Shown one piece after another: positions 44,873-56,132 of a stretch of 64,000 bases of DNA. How positions within the stretch are numbered: position 1 is the stretch's first letter; each line of letters opens with the position of its first letter. Source of the stretch: Scalesia atractyloides (lineage: Eukaryota; Streptophyta; Magnoliopsida; Asterales; Asteraceae); contig CAMTDV010000028.1 of the NCBI GenBank assembly GCA_947069175.1, forward strand, positions 66,758,157 to 66,822,156, in the 5' to 3' direction. The notes beneath the pieces were generated by a model. That model saw nothing but the letters and a program-made list of their open reading frames with translations. It had not been told where the DNA came from and did not search any database. The position numbers and the translations under genes were made by a program.

Positions 44873-46580
44873 TCATGAGGGTCTTTGATGTTCAGCTTTT
44901 ACTTTGGAACAAGTAAGGCACTTGGAAACAAAAACAACGATATCCTTTTTCATGCCCGGCCACCAGTAGGTGTATCGTAGGTCTTGATACATCTTGTCGG
45001 CTCCTGGGTGTACAGAGTACCGTGTTTTGTGTGCCTCATTCATGAGGAAATCACGAAGATTATCGCGATCGGGAATCCATATGCGATTTAGATAGTATAG
45101 AATACCGTCGGATTTGGTTTCGATTTTGAGTTCAGCTCCACATGACAGCTCATCGCGTACGTCATTTTCGGTTACAGAAACATGTTGAGCTGCTCGGATT
45201 CGATCTTTGATGTCGGTTATGATTTGCGAACATAGAAGACGAATGGAGTTCGCATAACTTTTTCGACTGAGTGCATCAGCCACCATATTTGCCTTGCCAG
45301 GATGATACCGAATTTCACAGTCGTAGTCGTTAAGACGTTCGACCCATCTTCGTTGCCTCATATTCAACTCCTTTTGGTTGAAGATATGTTGGAGACTCTT
45401 TTGGTCAGTGTATATTTCACACTTGGTACCGTAGAGGTAATGTCTCCATATCTTGAGAGCGAACACAACGGCTCCAAGTTCCAGGTCGTGGGTGGTGTAA
45501 TTCTTTTCATGAACCTTGAGTTGCCTAGAAGCATAGGCTATCACTTTTCCTCTTTGCATTAATACACAGCCTAGCCCTTGCCCTGATGCGTAGCAATATA
45601 CTACAAAGTCATCGCAACCCTCAGGGAGTGTGAGGATAGGTGCGTCACAAAGTTTTTGCTTTAGAGTTTGGAAGGCTTCTTCTTGTTTAGGTCCCCATAT
45701 GAAGGGTTTTCCTTTATGAGTCAAAGCCGTGAGTGGTACAACAATACGGGAAAAATTGGCAATGAAGCGTCGATAGTAACCAGCCAAACCGAGAAATGAC
45801 CTTACTTCAGTAGGGGTACGTGGCGCTTGCCATTCCTGTACCGCCTTGATTTTTGAAGGATCGACATGTATTCCCTTGTCTTTGACGACATGTCCAAGGA
45901 ATTGTACTTCTCTTAACCAGAATTCGCATTTTGAGAATTTAGCATAGAGCTTTTCAGTCCTTAAGGGTGTAAGGATGAGTCGAAGGTGTCGTTCATCATC
46001 GGATTTAGACTTGGAGTAGATAAGGATATCGTCGATGAAGACTATGACGAAACGGTCGAGGTAGGGTTTGCATACCCTATTCATTAGATCCAGGAATACA
46101 GCGGGGGCATTGGTTAAACCGAATGGCATGACCATGAATTCGTAATGACCATAACGAGTTCGGAAGGCCGTCTTTGGGACGTCTTCTTCATGTACTCTGA
46201 GCTGATGATAACCAGAACGAAGGTCGATTTTTGAAAAGCAGGTGGCGCCTTGAAGTTGGTCTAGGAGGTCATCGATGCGAGGTAATGGGTAGCGATTCTT
46301 AACTGTTAACTTGTTGAGTTCTCTGTAGTCGATACACATGCGAAACGTTCCATCTTTCTTCTTCACAAAAAGAACAGGTGCACCCCAAGGCGAGGAGCTA
46401 GGACGTATGAATCCTTTGTCAGTCAGTTCTTGCAGTTGACTGGCCAGCTCTTACATTTCGGATGGGGCTAGCCTATAAGGAGATTTTGCGACTGGTGTAG
46501 CGCCAGATACAAGATTGATGTGGAATTCGACTTCTCTCACAGGAGGGAGTCCTGAGATGTCGTCGGGAAAGACTTGTGGG
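44873..46580 (-). pseudogene. Gypsy-2 reverse transcriptase and RNase H
   Basis: RT has RMCIDYRELNKLTVKNRYPLP, KIDLRSGYHQLRV, FMVMPFGLTNAPAVF and the catalytic IVFIDDILIYS. RNase H has LTLPEGCDDFVVYCYASGQG (the usual second acidic residue in YCDAS is Tyr here), VIAYASRQLKVHEKNY, and CEIYTDQKSLQHIF. The zinc-binding head of integrase follows (HPGADKMYQDLRYTYWWPGM, CLTCSKVKAEHQRPS). TAA at 46451-46453 cuts the RT N-terminus. The YCYAS change would impair RNase H. Confidence 0.92.
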
Positions 46581-46587
46581 AATTCCT

Positions 46588-47217
46588 TCACCACTGGTAT
46601 GTCTTCGAGTTTCTTCTCTTGTTTCCCTTTTTGACGACGTGAGTTAGGAATGCGACATAGTTTTTGCGGAGATATTTTCGGGCTTGAAGGCAGGACATTA
46701 ATTTGAGTCCTTTCGAAGGGGTTTCTCCAAAGATACGTAGGGTCTGACCGTCTGCAAGAGGAATGCGAATGAACTTTTCGCGGTATACTACTTCAGCGTG
46801 TTGCTGGCTGAGCCAGTCCATACCGATTATAATATCGAAACTTCCCAACTTCATAGGAATGAGGTCAACTGGAAAATCGTGATCGTTTAGAGTGAGGGTA
46901 CAATTTCGTATAATAGAATTTAATGAAACGGGCTTTCCGTCAGCAACTTCCACCGTTAGAGATTCCATGAGATTATCACGAGTTTGGTTGAGGATAGGTT
47001 CAAATTCTAAAGACACAAAACTCTTATCCGCGCCAGTATCGAATAACATGGATGCATAACTACCATTGATGAGAAACGTACCGTTAACCACGTTGTTGTC
47101 AGCCCTAGTTTGGTTGGCATTGATGTTGAAAGCTCTTCCTATAGCAGGTGGAGGAGCTTGGTTAGCTTGGTTTACCGGATTTGCTTGAGCTTGGGCATGA
47201 ATGATGTTCACCAAGCG
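46588..47217 (-). pseudogene. Gypsy-2 aspartic protease region
   Basis: The minus strand gives INGSYASMLFDTGADKSFVS with the protease DTGA motif, then NDHDFPVDLIPMKLGSFDII and IGMDWLSQQHAEVVY. The join to RT at about 46600 is shifted by one frame. Confidence 0.88.
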
Positions 47218-48440
47218 TGACATGTGTTCCTGAAGTGGTTTGGGTCTCCACAGTTGTAACAAGCTCGCATAGGTTGCATCATGGGGTAGTTGGGTTGATA
47301 GTAAGGTTGAGCTATGTGTTGCGTGGGTGGTAGAAGTAAGGGTTGTTGGGCTTGACCCAATATCTGATGGTGGGTTTGGGTTGAGGGTTGATTGCGGTTC
47401 ATTCGTTGAAGTATGCGACAAGTTTGAATGGTGTGACCCGCATGGCCACAGCTGGTGCAATGTTGGCAGGGATTTTCGGGAAGGTGATGGTATTGACAAC
47501 GGTTGCATTTTGGGTATGGGCCGGTGTATGGCTTTTTAAATGGTGCAGCTGAGGGAGCAATTTGAGTAATTGGTGCGGCAGTGATAGGAGGGTTTGTTTG
47601 TGTGACGGCAAAATCTCTGTTGTTTCGTTTCCTCTTACCAGCAAACTTCGAAGAGGAGACGAAATGGTTTGGAGTTTGGGCCTTGATGGGGGCTTTCTTT
47701 TTCTCATCCTTGAATTTGCTGTTTCGGATGCGATTCTCGGTAAGTTCGGTAGCTAGTTCTATTGCGGCTTCAAGTGTTGCAGGCGAAGTGCTTAGAACCG
47801 AGTCTTGAATTTTCGAGGGGAGGCCTCGAATGTAGTGTTCGACTAAGCGGTACAGTGGGGTGAACAAGTTGGGGATCATTTGGTTCAGTTCGAGAAATCT
47901 CTTGTTGTAGGAAGTGTGATCTCCCTCCTTTTGTTTCAACGAGTGGAATTCATCTTCCAACTTTTTGATTTCGCTTCTTGGACAGAAGCGCCTTGTTAGG
48001 AGTTCCCTTAACTCCTCCCATGTTAAGGCCATGGCATCTTCGACTCCTCGCTTACCCTTTTCTGTGTTCCACCAGGTAAGGGCTACCCCAAACAGTCTCC
48101 CAGTTGCGTAACGTACCTTGCGATCCTCGGGACAATCGCAATTGAGGAAAGTGTTTTCCATTTCTTCAAACCAGTGCAGGAGAGCAGTAACACCTTCGGT
48201 CCCTTCATACTTTGGGGGATCGCAAGATTTGAAGTGTTTGTAGGAGCACTTTTTGGAGTGAGGGTTGGCGACGCTCTGGTCTTCTTGATTGGGAGGTTTG
48301 ATGGGATTTGCGGTAAGGGCTTGTTGAACTTGAATTACGATGTCAGGAAGCACCGCGGCCATTTGTTTAGCAATTTGTGTGGCCAAGCGTTCGTTTGACC
48401 TTCCTGACTTTCTACCTCCACGTAGTTGCCTAGCCGACAT
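47208..48440 (-). CDS. gag: Gypsy-2 Gag
   Basis: A 410-residue frame from ATG at 48440 (MSARQLRGGRK). The Gag domain carries FKSCDPPKYEGTEG, LHWFEEMENTFLNCDCP, LTWWNTEKGKRG and LVEHYIRGLPSKIQ. Two CCHC knuckles follow, CTSCGHAGHTIQTC and CYNCGDPNHFRNTC. The frame then ends within four residues because one base is missing relative to the gypsy-1 CPRLVN reading; the protease frame continues alongside. Unlike gypsy-1, there is no premature stop within Gag itself. Confidence 0.9.
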   Translation of the reverse strand: MSARQLRGGRKSGRSNERLATQIAKQMAAVLPDIVIQVQQALTANPIKPPNQEDQSVANPHSKKCSYKHFKSCDPPKYEGTEGVTALLHWFEEMENTFLNCDCPEDRKVRYATGRLFGVALTWWNTEKGKRGVEDAMALTWEELRELLTRRFCPRSEIKKLEDEFHSLKQKEGDHTSYNKRFLELNQMIPNLFTPLYRLVEHYIRGLPSKIQDSVLSTSPATLEAAIELATELTENRIRNSKFKDEKKKAPIKAQTPNHFVSSSKFAGKRKRNNRDFAVTQTNPPITAAPITQIAPSAAPFKKPYTGPYPKCNRCQYHHLPENPCQHCTSCGHAGHTIQTCRILQRMNRNQPSTQTHHQILGQAQQPLLLPPTQHIAQPYYQPNYPMMQPMRACYNCGDPNHFRNTCHAW

Positions 48441-49247
48441 CTACAGGAACATACATAGGAAGATTGTGAGTTTAAGAAGTTTTTAGGTGTCATGTGTCGT
48501 TAAAAGAATAAAAATAACATAACCATCAATAATGCAACTACATCCATAGGATGTCTTGGGTTTGCTCATGTTTGGGCCTCCATGTCCCCCATACCATCGC
48601 CTGTATAGTCATGTGGGCCCCCATGACTATTGGCTTAGTAGGATTCACATTGGTGTTGGCGGATTAACACTCGCATCACCCGAATGAAAACCATGAAATA
48701 TGATTGCGTGATGTATGGTAGGAGGGTGTCCAGGTGTAGACACAATGACAACTCAAAGTGGGGTTAGCTCACACGACGTTTGGTATAGCATGCTTTGGCC
48801 TAATAGGTCCTTCGTACTCTCATCGTTAGTCCCCAGGTAGGCAAACTGGTCCTTTATTTTGGATTTATACGAATGCCAAGCCTAGACAGGACGTTCCGAC
48901 TACCGGTACTCGTACCCTTCCAGTTACTACATGGCCGTCATGAGAACTCACTTTGATGTGATTTGAAAATACAAAAATCATTGCAAAAATCATGGGAATT
49001 GTGAGGTGTGTGCTCTCATGGATATGATATGTTATGAGGATATGATTCATGATGAGCATTGTATAAAAATATGTACTTATGAACATGCTTGCATAACATT
49101 GAGTGTAAACTAAACATAAAGCATATAAACATCATGAATTTTGTATGTAACGCATAAACAATTTAAAATTTTAATCAACTATAGTATAGGCTCTAAGGGT
49201 CTAATAACCTATCCTATATCCCTATAGTCATGGCTCTGATACCAATC
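48441..49247 (-). other. Gypsy-2 leader and primer-binding site
   Basis: The block 48715-48945 is conserved with gypsy-1, and the near-palindrome TCATGTGGGCCCCCATGA lies at 48609-48626. The primer site (minus strand TGGTATCAGAGCCATG) is at about 49229-49244. Confidence 0.8.
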
Positions 49248-51628
49248 TGTCACACCCCGACCCGCAACGGAATAAGAGTCGGGGCATAATTGGGTTATCA
49301 CCAAAGCTCATGATGTTTACTAAAATGTTTTATATTTATTAAATTCAAATTACAACTTAATTATCCAAATCAAAATCCATACAATTACAAGGAAAAGAAA
49401 TTATGTAAACAATCCAAAGCTTAAACTGATTTATTCTTCTAGGTCTTCCTATGTGTTTCTTGCCTCAACTGGGTCACCTGTATCATGTGTAAAACGGGGG
49501 ATATTTTGGGTCAACAAAAGTTGGCGAGTGAACCTTGATAAAACATTGTTATTAATTTCTTGTCTTATTTAATATTGAAAATTTGTGCAATAATCACATG
49601 TGAGCAAACATATATAAATAACAAACACAAACCACTTTGAATGAGTATATGATATGAATGATGATGAATGTGAGATCAAGGCTCAATCAAACGGAGCCGA
49701 TCGTATGAGGCACCAGATGCTCAACCCGTCTCCCACGGGGAACTGATGGGCCTAATGATATGCGTGCACTGAAAATGATAAACCCAAACTACATATAATC
49801 CACACAACAATTGATACACATTTGATCACAGATATGATGGATGCACAAGTGTTTAAATATAATAAGGAATTAAACGACACATGATACACTCCAAAACATG
49901 ATTAAAACGGGGAATTTATAGAGATTCACTCACATTGGGTGCGTTCTTTGATGACGTTGGATGCGCACGATTTTTTTTGGATTTGATCGACGAGGAAAAA
50001 TTAACCTAAAATAATAACGAAATGGTTCGGTAAATAAAGAGATTTTATTTGAGATTAATACTTTTAATTGATAGTCTTAATAGGATTTTTAGATTTATTT
50101 TTGTGAGTTTAAGGAAGTTTTCTAACTTTAAAAATCTTATTTTTAAGTATTTTTAAATGATTTTCTGATTAAATAAATAAATAAAAAGAAATAAAAAAAT
50201 TTGACTTTTGACCATTGACCGTTGGCCGTTGACCGGTCGGATTGTGTTTAATTATGCGCTGAGTGAGGTTCGAACTCGGGACCTCTCGTATACGTGCACG
50301 CAGCTCTACCAACTGAGCAACGTGTCTAACCCGAAATATTCTCTGTTTTAATTATATATATATACTAATTAACTGTTATTTTATTTAGTTTATTTCAAAA
50401 AGGATTTAATATGGCCGAACCGACTTCAGTGACCGGAGTCGAACTCGGGACGTTTGGTTCGAGTGCGCACAGCCCAACCAGTTGGGCTGTGTGTCTAACC
50501 TTGTTTAACTACAAAATTATATTATATTTGTATACATGTTGAAGGATGATCTGAATAGGTTTTTAAAAGGATTGGTTTTATTTTTGAAAATCGGTAACAT
50601 ATGCGATTCGAACTCGTGACGTGCGTGTTATGTTGCACACAGTCCACCGCTGGACTGTGTGTCTAACCCGGTTAAATATTCAGTTTTAATTAAACTTATA
50701 CACATGTTCAACTTCGTCTTCTTCGCTTAACATTTCAGGACAGCGAATTCCAACTGTTCTATTATATCGATCTTAACTTATATTTGATTGAATTTGAAAA
50801 TAGAAATGAGATTACATGGTATACCAGAACGGCGAGTTTGCTTCAGGTTTTCCGGCAAAGACTCGTCGTCTCCGATCTGCGGATTCCGGCTGAGGGAAAC
50901 TGTTTAACAGTTTTAATTACTGAATTGAGCAATTAGATTATAAATCAAAAGATAGCAAGAGAAATTTAGAGGATTGTACCGTCTGAAGAAAAACGCGGTT
51001 TTCCGTTCAGTGATTCCGACGAAATTGAAATTTCCGGCGACGTGCTAAAGCTTCGAGAGATTGTGCGATTTTGAGCGAAAAGGTTACCAGAGGTTTGGGT
51101 GGGTATTTATAGGGAAGAACAGGATGTATTGGGTCCGAATTTTGGTCTTGATTCGCGGTCAAAGTTTCTCCGGCGGTTACGACTGAAATTGAGGGTTTAG
51201 ACATCGGTTATAACCGATGTCGAGGTCGGTTAACATGTTTAGTCAAAAGGAAAATGGCCAAAGTCACGGATTGCCGGATTTTCCGGTGATTGCGAGTTCT
51301 GAGAGCGGTGATCTCCGGTTTTGAATTCGGGTTTTATTTTAAGTATTATCTGTTTCAGTATTTTCACAAAGAAGGCGTGTGGCGGAGCGGTGTGTTGTGT
51401 GTTTGAGTTTGTGGGTGACCCGGGTTCGAAACCCGGCGTCCCCATTTTATTTTTTTCTCACTATTTAATATTATTTATAAATTATGGTTTTTAAATTATA
51501 ATATATTTATTAATTATGTATCGTTTAAAATTAATTTGAGCAATAAATACGCAACGAAAAATTATAACTGGATATTTGATTAATAAACGAAGCGGGTTTT
51601 GGAAACCCGTTTTTCGACGGATGTTACA
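49248..51628 (-). repeat. Gypsy-2 5' LTR
   Basis: 2381 bp, with the same modules as 41372-43734. It has about 20 extra A/T bases between modules A and B near 50512-50535. Sense tRNA-like modules are at about 50256-50330, 50424-50500 and 50596-50670, the antisense module at 51374-51444, and the TATA box at 51104-51111. Confidence 0.92.
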
Positions 51629-51633
51629 GTTGA

Positions 51634-52896
51634 GAACAAGTCTGATGGTAGTCATCTTCACCACTGGAGAGAATATTTCATTGAAATCAATTCCCTCTTT
51701 CTGTTGAAATCCCTTGAAAACTAATCTTACTTTGTACCTTTTGGTACCATCATGTTCATCCTTGACCTTGAATACCCATTTGTTCTGAAGAGCCTTCTTC
51801 CCAGATGGAAGCTTTGTCAAAAGCCAGGTCTTGTTCTTCTCAAGCGACTTCATTTCATCTTTCACTATAAGCTCCCACTGCAATGAATCTTTCAACCCCA
51901 TAGCTTCAGAGTAACACTTGGCTTCACCATTTTCTGTCAAAAGTATGTAGTTGATTGATGGTGAGTACCTGTTTGGCGGTCTAGAGGCTCTAGACGATCT
52001 TCTTGGTTGAACTTGTGGTGTTTCTAGGGAATTTGGAGTTGAAGGAGTAGCTTCGTCTTCTTCCAAATCATTACTAGAATCATCCCCTAAGCTCCCACTG
52101 TCACTTGACTCATCCCCATTTTCTGGAATGTTGATTGAAGCTTCTTTTCTTGTTTCACCACTTTCAAATTCAACAGGTTCTTTCTGAACTTCTGGCCTTT
52201 TGATGTTTCTGTCTTTGTACAATTCGTTTTCATTGAAGATCACTTCTTTGCTTCTGATTACTTTTCTGCTTTCATTATACCAAAGCTTGTAACCCATTTT
52301 TTTGACCCGTAACCAATGAATGCGCACTTCTTGGACTTTGAGTCTAACTTATCCCCTTCACCATCTTCTAACAAATCGTAAGCACTACAACCAAAGACTC
52401 TTAAGTGTTCGAAACCTACCTCATTTCCTTGCCACATTTCTTCTGGAAATTTGAAACCCAAGGGAATGGATGGTGAACGGCATCCTGGCATTCAACCTCA
52501 TGCTTCTTTCCCTCTCATTCAATGTTCTGTTCATTCTCTCAGCTACACCATTCTGCTGAGGAGTTCCTGGAACTGTCCTGATCATCTTTTTCCCTTTCTA
52601 GGCACAATAGTCAACAATTCACCACCATTGTCCGACTATAAGCACTTTACCTTCAAATTAGTTTCATTTTCATTAGCAGATTTCCATATCTTAAAAGCAT
52701 CAAATACATCAGATTCATGTTTAAGAAAATAGACACATACCTTGCGTGTTGAATCATCGGTGAAGGTAACATAGTATCTCGAGCCTCCTAGAGATGAAAC
52801 TGATGTTGGTCCATATATATCCAAGTGAACAAGCTCCAACTTTTGAGCTTTCAGAGTCCTCCCTATCTGGGCATGAGATAGCATGGAAAGAAGCAC
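51634..52896 (-). pseudogene. Copia-2 integrase and RT N-terminus
   Basis: The minus strand holds the integrase core start (LELVHLDIYGPTSVSSLGGS, FTDDSTRKVCVYFLK, 52636-52896), then LGFKFPEEMWQGNEVGFEHL and FGCSAYDLL (52258-52491). The linker follows with RRSSRASRPPNRYSPS, and RT opens with KTWLLTKLPSGKKALQNKWV and FSPVVKMTTIRLVL. It is cut by gypsy-2 at 51633. The protein continues at 41366. Several frame changes are present. Confidence 0.86.
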
Positions 52897-52899
52897 CAG

Positions 52900-53742
52900 A
52901 ATCTATAATCCAGGATTCCACTGAATTCTCAACACCACATATGAGAGCATATCCTGATCCTTCAGAGGATACACTGTTTACTTCTTTCTTTGCAATTGGT
53001 TTTGTACATTGCTTATAAAGTGAGCCTTTTCTTTGTAGTTCCAACATTCAATGTCTTTTCTGTTCTTTGACTGCCCCCTTTTTCTGGACTTTGACCTACC
53101 TCGATTAGTTTCTCTGTCGTTTCTTCTTCCTTTACTTTCTGTGTGCAATAAAGAACTTTAACTAGAAGTTTCATTATTGTTTCTCCGTCGGATATCTTCA
53201 TTTATAATCAAGTCACAAATACTCTCAAAAGTGAGTTTGGTAGGGCCGAATGCACTACTTACAGCTGTGACTGTGCCTGACCAACTATCTGGCAAATATG
53301 ATAAAAGGAAGAGCGCCTGTACTTCATCATCAAACTTTATTTTAACTGAGGCTAAACGAGAGATAATCGAGTTAAACTCGTTTATGTGAGAGGTAATCGA
53401 CATGCCTTCCTTCATCTTGGTGTTGACTAATTGTCGGATGAGAATACTTTGTTTGAAGTAGATGTTTTGTCATACATGTTGGAGAAAGCTTTCCATACAC
53501 CATAAGTAGTTGTTTCATTGATAATGTTATACGCAACACTCTTTGTCAAAGAAAGCCTAACCACACCCAGAGCTTATCTATCTAGTAACTGCCATTCTTC
53601 ATCATACATGTGATCCGGTTGTTGTCCCAACATAGGCAAATGCAAACCCTTTTGATACAACAAATCTTCTATTTGCATTCTCCAAAATCCATAATCACTA
53701 CCATCAAACTTGTTAATCTTGATTTTAGTATCTTCTGCCATT
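52900..53742 (-). pseudogene. Copia-2 Gag and protease remnant
   Basis: Gag starts at 53742 with MAEDTKIKINKFDGSDYGFW and continues past a stop near 53578 and frameshifts to FNSIISRLASVKIKFDDEVQ and LLSYLPDSWSGTV. The protease motif ESWIIDSGASFHA is near 52890-52930. Directly after it the sequence reads SHAQIGRTLKAQK, integrase zinc-region sequence, so the rest of the protease is deleted. Confidence 0.82.
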
Positions 53743-54377
53743 TTAACGAACAATTATCAATTTGCTACAAACTAAACAAATTTGTACTGCTAAATGATAT
53801 TTATACTAGCAGAAGCAATAAACGGAAACAAACACTTATCTGTTTTAGCTTTAAAATGGCACTGAGCAAAATAAAGATGGTTGATAAGAACTTTGTCAAA
53901 GTTGAGGGGGTTATTTGCAAATAAGGGAAAGTTGATTTTTTCTTAAAGAAAGAAAAAAGAAAAAAACACGTATTTTTCTTTCTTTCTTTCTTTCTTCTTC
54001 TTCTTCTTCTTCTTCTTCTTCCTGAACGCGACCTGCTCCCAGAAAATTCACAAAAAAAGGTAACTCAAGTGTAGAATTGAAACCCTAGGTGTTCGATTTT
54101 GGAACCCTAGATGCGATTTCAGCAACAATGGTCTCCAATTTTGTAACCCTAGGCGATGGTGCAAACCCAAACAGAGTTAGCAACTGACGGCGGCGGCTGT
54201 GCTAGCGGCGGAAGATGAACGACGGCTAGGGGGTTTCTGAAACCCTAGTCGTGATCTGCAACAACGACGATGAACACGTCTTCAATCGGAACCATAGTCT
54301 CGATAGGTATCTTCATCTTCACTTCTTTTGCTACTAGTTCGTGTGAATCGATCAAGAGCCTTAGCTCGGATACCAGT
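53743..54377 (-). other. Copia-2 leader, microsatellite and primer site
   Basis: A (CTTT)n then (CTT)n microsatellite lies at about 53968-54022. The primer site (minus strand TGGTATCCGAGC) is at about 54364-54376, with one mismatch to the usual initiator-Met sequence. Confidence 0.75.
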
Positions 54378-54750
54378 TGTTAGGTCAAAATAGATATGAC
54401 ATGAACACTAGAACAAAACGCAGCAAACTCACACACTCTCACACTCTAACTCACAAGAACACAAGACTTATAGTGGTTCGGTCTAATCTGACCTACATCC
54501 ACTCCACAACTAGTTCTTCCTTTTGTATTAGGTGCTCAAAGTGTACATGTACAAGAGTAAGAAATATTTATAGGGTACAAATTGGGTTACTGAATATAGT
54601 AATAATATATCTTCATCAGACCAGTAAAGGACCAATCCTTTTCTTAGAGGAACAATCCTGTGCCTAGAGGAACAATCCTTTGTCTAGAGGAACAATCATC
54701 AGACTAGAGGAATAATCCTCTGCTCGAGTCAAATCCTCCATAACCTAACA
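54378..54750 (-). repeat. Copia-2 5' LTR
   Basis: 373 bp, matching 39649-40004 with small indels, one of them an extra AGAGGAACAATCC repeat unit. Confidence 0.9.
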
Positions 54751-54755
54751 CATCT

Positions 54756-55870
54756 AACATTGCATCAAAAAAGGTGCTGGTAACCGTTTGCTCCATCTTG
54801 TACCAGGTGCTAGGAGATGTAAATGTAGCATACACGAGTGAGATATCACGTGGATTATTTGCATAACTACATATGAATAAAAACTAGGATACTTTATTAC
54901 AAGTTTAGTATGTAAGTACCATGAATATGATCAATGAAACGAAATGTACCTAAAGTAGGTATAGATATTAAGAAGCAATGGCGCTTTGATGTCTACTAGG
55001 AACCCAATGATGGGGTCAATGTACGACCTAACGTCACTACTAAAGGCGCCTTGCGACCGAGGAAAATTGACCTGATCAAAGTTGTGTCAACCGCAGTTGA
55101 AACTTTGAGTTGATCTTTGAGTCCATTAAATGCAATTGCCTCGTGCACATTAGTCAGAGCCGGATGGACTAGTCGAGCCAATGTAGTATTGGATGGTTTA
55201 ACCTCATTTCCAATGGCTATATAACGAAATCTAACATCTAGCGAATGATCCCTGACGTTTCTCTTCACCCATTCTCGTGCATTTTCGCGACTTGAGGCCA
55301 CATATTGGAGTTCTGAATTAGGAACTCCAAGCATTAATTCGATGTTTGATCCCCGTAGCGCTTGGAAAACAGCTTGATCAGGGTCATACACCCTCATGCG
55401 TCTTATGTTTCGTGAGTTGTATAGGCTTATGACTTGTGATGGGGATGGAAGATTGTTCCCTAGCATCCCATAAAATACTCCAACTGACTGTGATTCTGCA
55501 TACATTAAAATTTTAAATGCTTAGTTTTAAGTTTTTACTCAAACTTCTCAACATATTATTGTTTAAGAAATGAACGCATGTCTATACACACAAACTATGC
55601 ATGTTTATCTCTGAACCAACACGATGCTAATAATCATAAAAACTGCATAATGAGTTTGTAAGTACGTAGTGCATAAAAGATAACCGAGACCAATGAGAGA
55701 GAGGAACAGAATCAGTTACATAACCGTCTTGTATCATTTTTAGAGTAATATATGCACACATGTATATATATGCGTGTGTATTATTGATTGCACCAACGGA
55801 AGTTGAGAGAAGTAGAGATGAACCTGTGATGTCTAAAAGCTTGCAGCAAGGAGCCCTAGAAAGAGAAGTT
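54756..55870 (-). pseudogene. GH17 beta-1,3-glucanase, N-terminal part
   Basis: Exon 1 (about 55870-55824) reads YHLAIQLLFLGLLAASF, a signal peptide, but lacks a clear ATG and is one base short before DIT. Intron 1 is 55823-55496 (GT...AG). Exon 2 (55495-54950) starts ESQSVGVFYGMLGNNLPSPS and has FRYIAIGNEVKPS with the proton-donor Glu. It shifts frame near 55067, then reads SDVRSYIDPIIGFLV in the new frame. Intron 2 is 54949-54867. Exon 3 (from 54866) reads YANNPRDISLVYATFTSPS and FFDAML, then is cut by copia-2. The apparent start at 55505 is intronic. The protein resumes at 39648. Confidence 0.9.
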
Positions 55871-55879
55871 GAATAGCCA

Positions 55880-56130
55880 AATGGTATTTTGTAGATGTAT
55901 TTTGCTTATGTAAAATTATGTGCATATTGCCCTATATATAATATGAAAAAAAACCCACAACATGGAATTAAATATAGAGGCTGCTCAGTAAATGAAAACA
56001 AAATAATATATATATGAGATATTATCATATGTTTTGCCTAACTCAGTTGGAACCATACTCCATTGATACATTCTTAGTAAATAGAGTAATATACACATTA
56101 TAAGATGCATACGATATGTTCATCAAGTTT
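55880..56130 (-). promoter_or_regulatory. Old GH17 promoter region
   Basis: On the minus strand TATATATAGGGC (about 55931-55942) lies some 60 bp upstream of exon 1 and is a plausible TATA box. Nothing else is recognised. Confidence 0.4.
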
Positions 56131-56132
56131 AG

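Larger units (their letters stand above)
41372..51628 (-). mobile_element. Gypsy-2: chromovirus-like gypsy element with full pol
   Basis: LTRs are 41372-43734 (3') and 49248-51628 (5'). The flanks are GCTGA (41367-41371) and GTTGA (51629-51633), a TSD with one difference. On the minus strand the order is primer site, leader, gag, protease, RT, RNase H, integrase, chromodomain-like tail, purine tract. Leader, Gag, primer site and purine tract match gypsy-1, so this is a pol-bearing relative. Lesions include a one-base loss between Gag and protease (about 47217), a frameshift near 46600, TAA at 46451-46453 and TGA at 44873-44875. The LTRs look very similar, so insertion was recent. Confidence 0.93.
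39649..54750 (-). mobile_element. Copia-2: Ty1/copia (Tork/TNT1-like) element in the GH17 gene
   Basis: LTRs are 39649-40004 (3') and 54378-54750 (5'), with a perfect TSD CATCT (39644-39648 and 54751-54755). It sits on the minus strand in exon 3 of the GH17 gene. Without the nested gypsy-2 (41372-51628) it is about 4.8 kb. Domain order is gag, protease, integrase, RT, RNase H. The RT wording (GDLEEDIYM, LLLYVDDMLIAGSDM, YASAVGSLMYA) is TNT1/Tork-like. A gap between the protease motif and the integrase core indicates an internal deletion. Confidence 0.92.

Noticed and set aside
54996..55505. A complete short GH17 protein starting at 55505
   Set aside because: The ATG lies in the intron next to the acceptor site, and the C-terminal part of the frame is out of register after about 55067.
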